This document shows, piece by piece, positions 42,589 to 54,700 of a stretch of DNA of 64,000 nucleotides. Position numbers and translations under genes: made by a program. The DNA lies in NCBI RefSeq assembly GCF_011386835.1, contig NC_088791.1, positions 129,246,943 through 129,310,942 on the forward strand, in the 5' to 3' direction. This stretch comes from Chrysemys picta bellii (Eukaryota; Chordata; Testudines; Emydidae). Under the pieces are notes generated by a model. That model was given only the letters and a program-made list of their open reading frames with translations, searched no databases and had not been told where the DNA came from. Positions within the stretch are counted from its first letter, which is position 1, and the number at the start of each line of letters is the position of its first letter.

Positions 42589-43129
42589 CAGGGCCGGCTT
42601 TAGGCCGATTCAGCCGATTCGGCTGAATTGGGCCCCGCGCCAAGAGGGCCCCGCGCTGCAGCTGTCCGCCCCACCCCCAGCTCACTTCCCCCTCCTCCCC
42701 TCCCCTGCACGCCCCGCCCCCTCCCCTGCTTGCGGGAAGTCTGAGACTAAGCAGCAGGGGCGGGCCGGCCGGCAGCACGAGGTAAGCTGGGGTGGGGGCA
42801 GGAGAAGGGCTCCGGGGAGGCGCGGCCCGTTCCCGCAGGCCCCAGCACGGCCCCCGTGGCCCGGCTCCGGCCCGGTCCCCGCGGCTCGGTCCCCCCCGGC
42901 CCCCCCCGCGGCGCGGCTCGGGTCCCCCCCGGCCCCCCTGCGGCGCGGCTTGGCTCGGGGCCCCCCTGCGGCGCGGCGCGGCTCGGGACCCCCCGGCCCC
43001 CCGGCGGCGCGGTGTGGCTTGGGTCCCCCCGGCCCCCGGCGGCGCGGTGTGGCTCGGGTCCTGGGGGCGGGGCTTGCAGCAAGTCCCGCCCCCAGGAATC
43101 GGGCCCCGCTCTTGCTAAAGCCAGCCCTG
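42589..43129. mobile_element. GC-rich non-autonomous hAT with 8-bp duplication ATTACCTG
   Basis: Ends CAGGGCCGGCTTTAG and CTAAAGCCAGCCCTG are near-perfect inverted repeats. ATTACCTG flanks the element at 42581-42588 and 43130-43137, inside the CR1 3' region. The interior (about 42880-43070) is a tandem GC array built on GGCGCGGCTCGGG and CCCCCCGG units. The long frames over it (42566-43182) are composition artefacts. Confidence 0.93.
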
Positions 43130-43849
43130 ATTACCTGTTCTGTTCATTCCCTCTGAAGCACCTGGCATTGGCCACTGTCTGAAGACAGGATACTGGGTTA
43201 GATGGACCTTTGGTCTGACCCAGTATGGCCATTCTTATGTTCTTTCATGAACATAAAGACTTTAAATTATTTTGATATGGGAAGTAGCCTCTGTATACAA
43301 ACAAACAACAGAGTTCCTCCTCCCCTACCTCATTACCCTCCACACGTGTCCGTTCCGCCCGTCAAAAGAAGGAGCAAGATTTTTTTTCATGTCCCTAGTT
43401 TAAGGGAACACTCATTGCCCCTTTAAGCAAACTGGGCAACTGGTTGAAAACTACATAACTACACGGAAGGATGAGCAGCGCTGCTTACACGGCCATCTGC
43501 CAGGAAAAACAGGTTCCCCATCCCGCATATGTGGGTGGGGCAGAGGGGCACAATAATCCCTAGGGCGTCACAAGAAGCTGTGTTTGCTGTTATGTTTTCA
43601 GGGAGCCCCAGTCCTGAATCAAAGCCGGTGGGCAGGGAAGGAGATTACACATGCACACAGAAAGGAGAGGAAACGGCTGCTGGGACAGGAAAGGGAGGGG
43701 AGAGGATTAAAGCACCAATTAACAAAATCACTGTTCTAAATGACTTGCAGCTTGTTTTCAGTTTAGCAGCTCAGGGTCAGGCTCCCCAATGTACTATGCT
43801 CGGCCAACAGGAACTGGCTGCAACCCGGCTCTCTCTCTCCTGCCCCAAG

Positions 43850-44100
43850 GAGTAGCAGCTGCTCAGGGTGCCCTGCATCTCAGCCTGCCCAGATCCCCCC
43901 TCGCTCTGCTCTCTGCAGACACCCTTACCGGCAAGAGACGTCCCTCGCCCAGGGAAGCTGCAGCAGCCGAACGAAGGAGCTCTGCTTTCACGTCTCCTGG
44001 CTCTGGAGGCGCCTCCGGGTCCGGGAGGGAGGAGGCAGAGCTGTTGAGGGCAGGGGCGGGCTGAGCTGTGTGACTTTGAGGGCTGTGTGATCCCGGACGC
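43850..44100 (-). promoter_or_regulatory. MANSC1: CpG-rich candidate MANSC1 promoter
   Basis: A local CpG-rich, GC-box-bearing stretch (GGGGCGGGC at about 44050) that is not part of a recognisable transposon. It lies upstream of the MANSC1 coding exons and overlaps a clean minus-strand splice donor. In human, MANSC1 also has a noncoding first exon as far as I recall. Confidence 0.55.
43929..44080 (-). other. MANSC1: Predicted noncoding exon 1 of MANSC1 (5' boundary unknown)
   Basis: On the minus strand CTTGCCG is followed by GTAAGGGTG, a near-ideal donor whose GT maps to 43928-43927. The exon would be CpG-rich. The only strong acceptor before the start codon is at 39505, so splicing 43929 to 39504 gives a sensible transcript. 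The 5' end shown is a guess. Confidence 0.45.
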
Positions 44101-44410
44101 TTGAAAACAAACTCCCGTGCTTAGCTTGACTCCAGTGACTAGTTTTATTGATCCCCATGGGGCTACTCAGCCCCCTGCTCACAAATCATGAATGAGGCTC
44201 AAAATGATTGGCATAAGAATGAGATTAAAAAAAAACCAGCAACACTTTCTGGGGTCTTTTCATTTGCCTCCTGGTTTTGAGCTTTTAGGGTTCACATCTT
44301 CCAGCTTTTCTCTGCAACCATGAGAGTTAAAAACTTACTCCTTCCCCTCCCCCAACACACTCTCTCTCTCTCTCTCAAGCTCACAATCTTACCTAATAAC
44401 ATGACTCCAG

Positions 44411-44884
44411 CAGGAGGGCCGGTGTAAGGAAGTTTCGTGCCCACCTTGTGCCCCCCCGCAGCCCTGTGGCAGCTCCCCGTCCCCCCCTCCGCCCTGAGGT
44501 GCCCCTCCCGCGGCACATCCCCCCCTCTGCCCTGAGGCACCCCCCCTCGTGGCAGCTGCCCCCCGGGGAGCCATGCGGCAGCTCCCCACCCCAGCTCACC
44601 TCTGCTCCACCTCCTCCCTGAGCACGCCGCCCTGACTCTAATTCTCCTCCCCTCCCAGGCTTGCGGCGCCAAACAGCTAATTGGCACCGCAAACCTGGGA
44701 GGCGGGAGAAGTGGAGCGGCTGCTGCACTGGGAGAGGGAGTCTGAGTCGCACGGGTCAGCGCACTGCCAGCAGCCCAGCCCAGGAATGCTGTAAAAAAAA
44801 ATTGGGGGCACCGCTTTTTGGTGCCCCCAAATCTTGGCGCCCTAGGCAACCGCCTAGTTTGCCTTAATGGTAGCACCGGCCCTG
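44411..44884. mobile_element. hAT MITE with 8-bp duplication GACTCCAG
   Basis: The left end is CAGGAGGGCCGGTG and the right end TAGCACCGGCCCTG. GACTCCAG flanks both sides (44403-44410 and 44885-44892). The right arm contains GGCGCCCTAGGCAACCGCCT, a widespread hAT-family motif. The interior is C-rich and partly repetitive. Confidence 0.9.
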
Positions 44885-45880
44885 GACTCCAGGGAGAGGT
44901 GCTGGAACGATTTGTATAGTGGGGGTGTGAAAAGCCATTGAACCAAACTGTAAACCCTGTATACGATGGAAACTACTTCAAGCCAGGGGGTGCGGCAGCA
45001 CCCCTAGTTCCAGTACCTATGATCCAGGATCTGGGTCTTTCAGAAAAATACCAAATATCTAGGAACTCCAGAGACTTGACAATGCTGATCAGGATCACGG
45101 CCTCTATCCTCCTCAGCTCCTCTCACCTTTGCTAGATGGGCTGAAGGCATTTGTGTTGTCAGGATTATAAAACAGACATAAAAGCCTCAGTTCAGGGGAG
45201 GAAATGGTTTGCCCAGAGCAAAATAAATGGAGCTGGGCAAAACTGGCTGCCTGGTGCAAGGGTCCTTCATGCAAATGCTTTCTTTCGAGTCAGTTCACAT
45301 GGGGTCCAACCACACTGTCCCCCAAAGTTTTGTTTTAAGGATCAGAGTACAAATTGAAAAATAATGAAAATCTCAGCTAAAACTATTGCAGTTCATGTGG
45401 ATTTGATGTAAAACCCTAAATAGTCTTCAAACCGGACCCAGCTTTTGGTTGTGTCACAAAAGCAGTTGAACTGATTAACCTGAACATTGCAACACCTAAC
45501 TTTTAGGCGCCTAAAAAGAATATCACAGGAATAACACTGTGATCTACAAGCGTGAATTATGCACCAAGGCTCCCTGTACACCTTGGAATACAATCCACAA
45601 AAGCCAGCATAGTGGGTGGGGAGCTGCCTAAACTAGCTAATGGGAGATGCCAAGGCAAGGGGTGTGTTTTAACCCCACCCTCTCACAGAGTGAGGCATCT
45701 AGCTCCTGGCTGCAAGGTGGTGCCTATCTCTAGTAGTGATTCACAGCCAGGAAACCCCTCTCCTTGAATTAGGTAGCTTAGGCACCTAAATCATTTCTTG
45801 TGACAATGAGTTAGGCAGCTGCTTCACTCAACACAAAATAGTCAGAGGAAGAGGTGGTTGTGTCCATGTTATACTTTTAG
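44885..45880. other. Intergenic, nothing recognised
   Basis: I see no gene, no clear repeat boundary and no conserved reading frame in this stretch. Confidence 0.5.
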
Positions 45881-45894
45881 CGTAGTGGTTAGAG

Positions 45895-46215
45895 CAGCGG
45901 TCGGCAACGTTTGGCACGCGGCTCACCAGGGTAAGCATCCTGGTGGGCCAGGCCAGTTTATTTACCTGCTGACACGGCAGGTTCGGCCGATCACCGCAGT
46001 TCGCTGTCCTGGGCCAATGGGGGCTGCGAGAAGTGACACGGGCGAGGGATGTGCTGGCTGTGGCTTCCCGCCGCCCCCATTGGCCCAGGACGGTGAACCG
46101 CGGCCAGTGGGGACTGCGATCAGCCGAACCTGCCGCGTCAGCAGGTAAATAAACTGGCCCGGCCCGCCAAGGTGCTTACCCTGGTGAGCCGTGTGCTAAA
46201 TGTTGCCGACCCCTA
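45895..46215. mobile_element. Fold-back hAT with 8-bp duplication GGTTAGAG
   Basis: A 321-bp element made of two long near-identical inverted arms. The left begins CAGCGGTCGGCAACGTTTGG and the complement of the right begins TAGGGGTCGGCAACATTTAG. Both arms carry CCAGTTTATTTACCTGCTGA and CCTGGGCCAATGGGGGC. GGTTAGAG flanks it at 45887-45894 and 46216-46223. It would fold into one long hairpin. Confidence 0.95.
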
Positions 46216-46254
46216 GGTTAGAGCTCTCTCCTCAGTGCTGGGAGACCTCTGTCC

Positions 46255-46320
46255 CCTTCAGGCAGAGTGGGGAATTGAAGCTGGGTCTCCCACAACCCAG
46301 GTGAGTGCTGTAACCACAGG
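46255..46320 (-). repeat. tRNA-like SINE fragment
   Basis: On the minus strand the text reads GTGGTTACAGCACTCACCTG, then GGGAGACCCAGCTTCAATTC, which has the spacing and wording of a tRNA-derived SINE head with A and B boxes. The flanking plus-strand text GTAGTGGTTAGAGCTCTCTC, interrupted by the fold-back hAT, looks like a second tRNA-like head in the opposite orientation. Confidence 0.5.
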
Positions 46321-46667
46321 GCAAAAAGTTAAAAACTGGCCATTGCCATCTCCCTCGCCTCCTTTAGGAGCTAGATTTTTAACGGGATCTGATCCAGCAA
46401 TCGCTTGCGCATGCCCACCTGATCAGGCCCAGCACACAAGTTAGATGGACGAATGCCTAAAGTGGTTTTCCCAGTTTGTGGATCACTCTGGGGCTTAGGC
46501 ATCCGGTCATCTAAAGCGGGGCTGCACTACACGTGCCCAGAGATAGAAACTTAGGTGCCAAGTGAGTTTAGGTGCTTACAGGGTTGAGTGGGAGTTTTGT
46601 GGATTGCAGTGGAGTCTAAAAATGGGTCTTAGGTGCTTGAGTACCTTTGTGGATCTTGGCCCCTTTA

Positions 46668-46775
46668 TCTCAGTTCCCAGTCTGTAAAACGGGGATAATT
46701 CCATTGACCCAGTTCACAGGGGTGTTGTGAGAATGAATACATTCAAGATTATGAAGAGCTCAGACACTTCAGTAA
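46668..46775 (-). repeat. MIR-like CORE-SINE fragment
   Basis: CTCAGTTCCCAGTCTGTAAA, then ACGGGGATAATTCCATTGAC and GTGTTGTGAGAATGAATAC, is the reverse-complement MIR body. Confidence 0.75.
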
Positions 46776-47226
46776 TGGGGGCCATATCAGTACCATAGAT
46801 AGATGGGTAGTACAGAGTTCGTAATTAAATCTGATACCAAACATATTGTACACAACTTCAGATTTTGTAACAAAAGTTTTACACAACTCTAAGAACATTG
46901 ATTTTAAAAGTGTATTAGTTAAATACATAATTGAAGAGCATTATTAGTTACTGGGAAGGAAGGAACCAAGTGGAATCCTATAATAAATGGATAAATGGGG
47001 ACAACCCCGTTTTGGTCATTACACAGTATCTGAACCACCACCACATCCAGATCCATAAACCACTGAACTTCCCAAATAACACAAAAAGAAAAATGTCCTC
47101 TTTCCGAAAACAGAGAAAATTCTTCCTGGCACTTAAATGCCAACATAGGTCAGTCAAGTTATAATTTGCTCTAATTATCTGTCTCACAAATGCAGATGAG
47201 GGGCAATACAAAAGGTGTAAAGTTAT

Positions 47227-48500
47227 CATGGAATTATAGAAACATAGGGCTGGAAGGGACCATTCTATTCTTACTTGAGATCCCCCTATTTAAGGATTGC
47301 ATTAGTCCTTTTGGCCACAATGTCACACTGGGAGCTCGTGTTCAGCTGATTATCCACCAGAACCCCATATCTTTTTCAGAGTCACTGCCTCTCTGGATAG
47401 TCTCCCATCATGTAAAAGTCTTGCCTACATGCTTTGTTTCTAGATGTATAATTTACATTCAACCATATTAAAAAGCACATTGTTTGCTTACGCCCAGTTT
47501 ACCAAGCAATCCAGATCCCTCTGTATCAGTGAGCTGTCCTCCTTGTTATTTACCATTCTCCCAGTTTTTGTGTCCTCTGCAAACTTTATCAGTGAGAATT
47601 TTATGTTTTCCTGCAGGTCATTAATAAAAATATTAACTACTGTAGGTCCAAGAACTGATCCTTGCAGGACCCCAGTAGAAATATACCCATTCTGTGATGA
47701 TTTCTCATTTATAATTAAATTTTGAGACATATCAGTTAGCCAGCTTTTGACCCATTTAATGTGTGCCATGTTCATTTTATATATTTCTAGATTTTTAATC
47801 AAAATGTCATGCAGTACCAAGTCAAATACCTTACAGAAGTCTAAGTATATAACATCAACACTATTACCTGTATTAACCAAACTTGTAATCTCATCAAAAA
47901 AGATATCAAGTTAGTTAGACACAAACCCATGTTGATTGACATTAATTATATTACCTTCCTTTAATGCTTTATTAATCAAATCCCATAACAACTGATCCTT
48001 TATATTGCCTGCAATTGATGTCAGACTTGCAGGCCTATAATAACTCAGATCATCCTGTTTACCCTTTCAAAATACTGGCACAATATTAGCTTTCTTCTAG
48101 TCTTCTAGAACTTCCCCGGTGTTCCGAGACTTATTGGAAATCAACATTAACGGTCTCTGAGCTCCTCAGCCAGCTCTTTTAAAATTCTTGGACATTATCA
48201 GGATGCCCTATCAGTCTTCTGTTCCCAAAATTAACATGCCCAGGTTTTTTTTAAACCTTTCCTCATAGGTCACATTTTCTAAACCTTTCAACACCGTTGT
48301 TCTCCTCTGGACTCACTCCAATTTATGCACATCTTTCCTAAAGTGTGCCACTCAGAGACAGCACTCCAGCTGAGGCCTCTCCAGTGCCAAGTAGAGCAGG
48401 ACAATTACCTCATGTCTTACAAACAACACTCCTGTTGACACCTGCGAATGTGTGACACTGGTAGACATGCTGCCAGCTCTTGTCGTGGCTGTAGGTGTCA
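47227..48500 (-). mobile_element. CR1 LINE, old 5'-truncated copy
   Basis: The tail (AAACATAGGGCTGGAAGGGA) is at the left and ORF2 reads on the minus strand. Recognisable blocks are VDVIYLDFCKVFDLVLHDIL, GVLQGSVLGPTVVNIFINDL and KFAEDTKTG. The active-site F-A-D-D is changed to F-A-E-D, and stops and frameshifts lie on both sides, so the copy is dead. Confidence 0.9.
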
Positions 48501-48671
48501 GCCGAGCATTGGTAAATTCATAGCTGGAAACCAGACCAGCTCACCTATATGTTAGTATTATTCAAGATAGGGGTTTGACTTGTAAAGACGTGTTTAGTGT
48601 CTAGACTCTGTAAAATGCTTGTAAATTGCTGCATGCATTAATCTTACTTGTAATGTCTGTATCCCATAAGG

Positions 48672-49025
48672 CAGAGGTTCTCAAACTTAATTGCACCGTG
48701 ACCCCCCTTCTGATGACAAAAATTACTACATAACCCCAAGAGGGGGGATTGAAGCCTTAGCCCACTCAAGCCCCCACCCGGGGCGGCAGGGGGCCAAAGC
48801 GAAGGGCTTCAACCCTGGGTGGGAGGGCCTGTCACTTGAGCTCTGCCACCCAGGGATGAAGCCAAAGCCTGAGCCCCATTGCCCAGGGCCAAAGCTGAAG
48901 CTCTTGGGGCTCAGGCTTTGGCTTCAGCCTCTGGTTCCAGCAAGCCTAATGCCAGCCCTGGCAACCCCATGAAAACAGGGTCACAACCCGCTTTGGGGTC
49001 CTGACCCACAGTTTGAGAACCGCTG
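48672..49025. mobile_element. hAT MITE with degraded target duplication
   Basis: The ends are CAGAGGTTCTCAAACTT and CAGTTTGAGAACCGCTG, near-perfect inverted repeats. The flanks CCATAAGG (48664-48671) and ACAGAAGG (49026-49033) match at 6 of 8 positions, consistent with an older insertion. The interior contains AAGCCTGAGCC/GGCTCAGGCTT hairpins. Confidence 0.8.
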
Positions 49026-49428
49026 ACAGAAGGTAAGATATAAGTTTTGCTTTATAAATGTAAAAATGCCTGCTCTTAACTTGTGAACCAAGGCTGGGGA
49101 AGTGGTTCCCCTGTCCATCAAGAAGGACTATCAAAACTAAGTGGGCCATTGTGAAACATCACAATATAAAGATTGGGTTGACGGCTCTCTCATATCCATG
49201 AAGGTGCTACGTGCAAGGAAGCTCGTCCCATCAGCTTGAATTCTGGAAGAAGGAAATAAAGACAGCTGACATGAAAATTCTTCATCTCTTTGCTGTTTGG
49301 ACTCTCACAGGGCTGGAACTATGAAATAGAAGCAGAGATCCCCAGGGTCAAGCGTTTGCCCTAAAAGACATTCAGTGCTGACAAATTACTACAATTCTGT
49401 CATCTTTTGGAACCATAGACTGTAACTC

Positions 49429-49431
<3 letters not shown>

Positions 49432-49506
<75 letters not shown>
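49432..49506. repeat. (TA)n microsatellite
   Basis: A perfect TA dinucleotide run of about 75 bp, preceded by CAT and followed by GTTGCC. It is likely length-variable and prone to cruciform formation. The region on either side shows no gene. Confidence 0.98.
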
Positions 49507-49510
<4 letters not shown>

Positions 49511-50704
49511 CCTGCTTTAACCTGTAAATAACGCTCTCATTTCTTTTTCCTAGTTAATATATTCTTACTTAGTTTACTATAGGATTGGCTACAAGCATTC
49601 TCTTTGGTGTGAGATATAAGGTACAAATTGATGTAGGGTAAGTGACTGGTCTCTTGCAACTGGAAGCATCCTGAATCTTTTGTGATCTTTGATATGTGGG
49701 AACCACTATAACTAAATCCAGCTTGTCTGGGTGGCAAGATAGACTGGCATGCCCAAGAGGACTATCTGTGACTCCGTGGTAAGACTGTTATAGTACTTCA
49801 GGAGTTCACATTTGTTACTGGGTTAGTAAAATCTAATTATAGAACATACCACCAGTTTGAGGTGTATTTCCTGCTTTTGACTGTCTGCCCTGAGCTTGGC
49901 ATTCATGGTCATGAACCACTCCAGATAGCGTGACAGAATATTAGCCTTTTTCCCAACTGTATCACATTGTTGACTCATATTCAATTTCCACTATACCTCC
50001 CAGCTTCTTTTCAGCAGTGCTATCATCTGGCCAGTTATTCCCCATTTTGTAGTTGTGCATTTGGTTTCTCCTTCCTAAGTGTAGTAGGCTGGTTTGGCAT
50101 GATTTATTCTTGACAAATCTATGCTGGCTATTCCTTAGAACCCTATTGTCCTCTAGGTGCTTGCAAACTGATTGTTTAATAATTTGTTACAGTGTGTCTC
50201 CAGGTTTCAAAGTTAGGCTGACAGATCTATAATTCCCTGGGCTCTCTTGGTTTCCCTGGTTGAAAGCTAGATGCTATGCCCTACCTTTGAAAATAAAGAA
50301 AAATCAAACAAGTTATTCTGAATTTTATCCATTCAACTGAATGCCACATTGACCAACGTAAAAGTGGGGTGAACTGAGCAGCACCAGTTGGAAACGGTAT
50401 TGAGAACATATGACAAGAATTATATGACAAGTGATGATCATATAAAAATGTCACTGTTTTTATTACTATTACTAATCATCTTTATTACGGTAAGGTTTAA
50501 GGGCCAACCAAGAGTGGGGCCTCATTGTGCTAGTTACTGTACAACAACAGAATAGTAGACCTGCTCCATGCAGATGGACCCCTTTGCCTGTGAAAAGCAG
50601 GTTGCAGAATCAGAGCCTAAGGTCCTGATCCTATAAACACTTACACATGTGCTTAATTTTAGTACCAGGAGTGTCCCAGGGAAATCATAGGACAGCTAAG
50701 TGCA

Positions 50705-51161
50705 AGCATAAGTGTTTGCACCCCTCCTGCACCCCAACTTCCTGCCCTGTGCCCCCTCCCGCACTCCGCACCCCCTGCCCTGAGCCCCCTCCTGCACCCC
50801 AAACCCCTGCCCTGAGTCCCCTGCCATACCCCACACCCCTCCTGCACTCCAACTTCCTGCTCTGAGCCCCCAACCCCCTGCCCTGAGCCCCTGTTGTACC
50901 CCACACCCCTTCTGCACCCCAACCCCCAGCCCTGATCCCCCTCCTGCACCCCAAACCCTTGCCAAGCCCCCTGCTGCACCCCGCACTCCTCCTGCACCCC
51001 GCATTCCTGCCCTGAGCCCCTTCCTACACACTGCAGCCTCTCCCACACCCCGCACTCCCTCCCGCACCCCAACCTCCTGCCCCAGCCCTACATTCACGGC
51101 CCTGCATGCAATCTCTCCACCCAGATGTGACCATCGGGCCAAAAAGTGTGCCCACCCCTGG
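50705..51161. repeat. C-rich minisatellite within a hAT remnant
   Basis: Degenerate units of about 27-33 bp built on CCCTGAGCCCCCTCCTGCAC and CCCCAAACC run from about 50715 to 51085. The right side ends GGCCAAAAAGTGTGCCCACC followed by CCTG, a common hAT terminal repeat in reverse complement. The left end is lost. Long frames on both strands here are repeat artefacts. Confidence 0.8.
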
Positions 51162-51267
51162 CATAGAGAATAAATTAGCCTTCCATCCATGACAAGGAAT
51201 GCGGCACTTTGGTAAGGCAGCATGAGGCAGGTTGCATTGCTGCTGCCAGTGTTGCATTAACTCCATC

Positions 51268-51425
51268 CAAGAATCTCAAAGTGTGCTACAAATATCAAGG
51301 AAGGAAGTAATAATATCCTTATTTTGTAGATGTGGAGACTGAGGTACAGAGAGGTTTAAATTACTTGGTTTAAGTCCCACAGCAAGTCTCTAGCAGAAGC
51401 AAGACTAGACTACAGATTTTCTGTT
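51268..51425 (+). repeat. MIR-like CORE-SINE fragment
   Basis: ATCCTTATTTTGTAGATGTG, GACTGAGGTACAGAGAGGTT and AAGTCCCACAGCAAGTC follow the MIR order. Confidence 0.75.
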
Positions 51426-51740
51426 TTCCACTTTTCAGCTTTAACCATTTTAAAGATCCGGGGTGTAAAATCTGGGACTTAAACTACTTGTCGGTACCTC
51501 TTTGAACTCAAGGCTGCCTCTGAAAGGAAGACAAAATAGAACATAAGAACATATGATCGGCCGTACTGGGGCAGACCAAAGGTCCATCCAGCCCAGTATC
51601 CTGTCTACCAACAGTGGCCAATGCCAGGTGCCCCAGAGGGAGTGAACCTAACAGGTAATGATCAAGTGATCTCTCTCCTGCCATCCATCACCACCCTCTG
51701 ACAAACAGAGTCTAGGGACACCAATCCTTACCCATCCTGG

Positions 51741-54700
51741 CTAATAGCCATTAATGGACTTAACCTCCATGAATTTATCTAGTTCTCTTTTAAACGCTGT
51801 TATAGTCCTAGCCTTCACAACCTCTTCAGGCAAGGAGTTCCACAGGTTGACTGTGCGCTGTGTGAAGAAGAACTTCCTTTTGTTTGTTTTAAACCTGCTG
51901 CCTATTAATTTCATTTGGTGACCCCTAGTTCTTGTATTATGGGAATAAGTAAATAACTTTTCCTTATCTACTTTCTCCACATCACTCATGATTTTATATA
52001 CCTCTATCATATCCCCCCTTAGTCTCCTCTTTTCCAAGCTGAAAAGTCCTAGCCTCTTTAATCTCTTCTCATATGGGACCCGTTCCAAACCCCTAATCAT
52101 TTTAGTTGCCCTTCTCTGAACCTTTTCTAGTGCCAGTATATCTTTTTTGAGATGAGGAGACCACATCTGTACGCAGTATTCAAGATGTGGGCGTACCATC
52201 GATTTATATAAGGGCAATAATATATTCTCCATCTTATTCTCTATCCCCTTTTTAATGATTCCTAACATCCTGTTTGTTTTTTTGACTGCCTCTGCACACT
52301 GTGTGGACATCTTCAGAGAACTATCCACGATGACTCCAAGATCTTTTTCCTGATTTGTTGTAGCTAAATTAGCCCCCATCATATTGTATGTATAGTTGGC
52401 GTTATTTTTCCCAATGTGCATTACTTTACATTTATCCACATTAAATTTAATTTGCCATTTTGTTGCCCAATCACTTAGTTTTGTGAGATCTTTTTGAAGG
52501 TCTTCACAGTCTGCTTTGGTCTTAACTATCTTGAGCAGTTTAGTATCATCTGCAAACTTTGCCACCTCACTTTTTACCCCTTTCTCCAGATCATTTATGA
52601 ATAAGTTGAATAGAATTGGTCCTAGGACTGACCCTTGGGGAACACCACTAGTTACCCGTCTCCATTCTGAGAATTTACCATTAATTCCTACCCTTTGTTC
52701 CCGGTCTTTTAACCAGTTCTCAATCCATGAAAGGACCTTCCCTTTTATCCCATGACAACTTAATTTACGTAAGAGCCTTTGGTGAGGGACCTTGTCAAAG
52801 GTTTTCTGGAAATCTAAGTACACTATGTCCACTGGATCCCCCTTGTCCATATATTTGTTGACCCCTTCAAAGAACTCTAATAGATTAGTAAGACACGATT
52901 TCCCTTTACAGAAACCATGTTGACTTTTGCCCAACAATTTATGGTCTTCTATGTGTCTGACAATTTTATTCTTTACTATTGTTTCGACTAATTTGCCCGG
53001 TACTGATGTTAGACTTACCGGTCTGTAGTTGCCGGGATCACCTCTAGAGCCCTTTTTAAATATTGGCGTTGCATTAGCTATTTTCCAGTCATTGGGTACA
53101 GAAGCCGATTTAAAGGACAGGTTACAAACCCTAGTTAATAGTTCCGCAATTTCACATTTTGAGTTCTTTCAGAACTCTTGGGTGAATGCCATCTGGTCCT
53201 GGTGACTTGTTAATGTTAAGTTTATCAATTAATTCCATAACCTCCTCTAGTGACAGTTCAATCTATGACAGTTCCTCAGATTTGTCACCTACAAAAGGCG
53301 GCTCAGGTTTGGGAATCTCCCTAACATCCTCAGCCGTGAAGACTGAAGCAAAGAATTCATTTAGTTTCTCCACAACGACTTTATTGTCTTTAAGCGCTCC
53401 TTTTGTATCTCAATCATCGAGGGGGCCCCACTGGTTGTTTAGCAGGCTTCTTGCTTCTGATGTACTTAAAAAACATTTTATTACCTTTGGAGTTTTTGGC
53501 TAGCCGTTCTTCAAACTCCTCTTTGGCTTTTCTTATTACATTTTTACTCTTAATTTGGCAGTGTTTATGCTCCTTTCTATTTACCTCGCTAGGATTTGAC
53601 TTCCACTTTTTAAAGGAAGTCTTTTTATCTCTCACTGCTTTTTTTACATGGTTGTTAAGCCACAGTGGCTCTTTTTTAGTTCTTTTACTGTGTTTCTTAA
53701 TTTGGGGTATACATTTAAGTTGGGCCTCTATTATGGTGTCTTTAAAGAGCGCCCATGCAGCTTGCAGGGATTTCACTTTAGTCACTGTACCTTTTAATTT
53801 CTGTTTAACTAACCCCCTCATTTTTGCATAGTTTCCCTTTTTGAAATTAAATGCTCCAGTGTTGGCTGTTGAGTTGTTCTTCCCACCACAGGGATGTTAA
53901 ATGTTATTATATTATGGTCACTATTTCCAAGCGGTCCTGTTATAGTTACCTCTTGTACCAGCTCCTGCACGCCACTCAGGACTAAATCTAGAGTTGCCAC
54001 TCCCCTTGTGGGTTCCTGTACCAGCTGCTCCAAGAAGCAGTCATTTAAAGTATAGAGAAATTTTGTCTGCATTTCGTCCTGAGGTGATATGTTCCCAGTC
54101 AATATGTGGATAATTGAAATCCCCCACTATTATTGAGTTCTTAATTTTGATAGTCTCTCTAATTTCCCTTAGCATTTCATCATCACTATAACTGTCCTGG
54201 TCAGGTGGTCGATAATAGATCCCTAATGTTATATTCTTATTAGAGCATGAAATTACTATCCATAGAGATTCTATAGAACATGTGGATTCACTTAAGATTT
54301 TTACTTCATTTGATTCTACATTTTCTTTCACATATAGTGCCACTCCCCCCCGCACGACCTGTTCTGTCCTTCCGATATATTTTGTATCCCGGAATGATTG
54401 TGTTCCATTGATTGTCCTCAGTCCACCAGGTTTCTGTGATACCTGTTATATCAATACCCTCCTTTATCCTGAGGCACTCTAGTTCACTCATCTTATTATT
54501 TAGACTTCTAGCATTTGTGTACAAGAACTTTAAAAACTTGTCACTGTTTATTTGTCTGCCCTTTTCTGATGTGTCCGATTCTTTATGTGAATGTTTTTCG
54601 TCTGATCTGGCCCTTACATTATCCTCTTCCATCCTCTGCTCCTGACTAGAACCTAGAGAATCTCTATCAATAGACTCTCCTCTAAGAGAAGTCTCTGTCC

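Larger units (their letters stand above)
41030..43245 (+). mobile_element. CR1 LINE, 5'-truncated, with two insertions
   Basis: The plus strand reads CR1 ORF2 from GGATAGCTAATGTGACGCC through the reverse-transcriptase start (frames decayed). It breaks at 41336 in the F-D-K-V motif and resumes near 41890 with LGVTVDSSLKSSTQCAVKK-type wording, running to the CR1 tail (GATGGACCTTTGGTCTGACC, then ATTCTTATGTTCTTT). Frameshifts and stops make it non-functional. About 0.5 kb of CR1 is missing at the first insertion. The second insertion, at 42589, is a clean hAT element. Confidence 0.88.
39505..43928 (-). other. MANSC1: MANSC1 intron 1 (between noncoding exon and first coding exon)
   Basis: The intron holds a MIR-like fragment (39790), a minus-strand CR1 fragment (40105-40770) and a plus-strand CR1 copy (41030-43245) that has itself received two GC-rich insertions. 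Its left boundary is secure; its right boundary depends on the predicted noncoding exon at 43929. Confidence 0.6.

Noticed and set aside
42566..43182. Overlapping 74-196-codon frames on both strands
   Set aside because: They fall inside a GC-rich hAT element with tandem units. They are repeat-driven and not genes.
50705..51161. CRISPR-like array of regular repeats
   Set aside because: The units are degenerate, directly adjoining and without unique spacers, and the DNA is vertebrate. It is a minisatellite.
50659..51223. Gly/Cys/Val-rich minus-strand frames up to 175 codons
   Set aside because: They are readings of the C-rich minisatellite in three frames. The repetition explains them.
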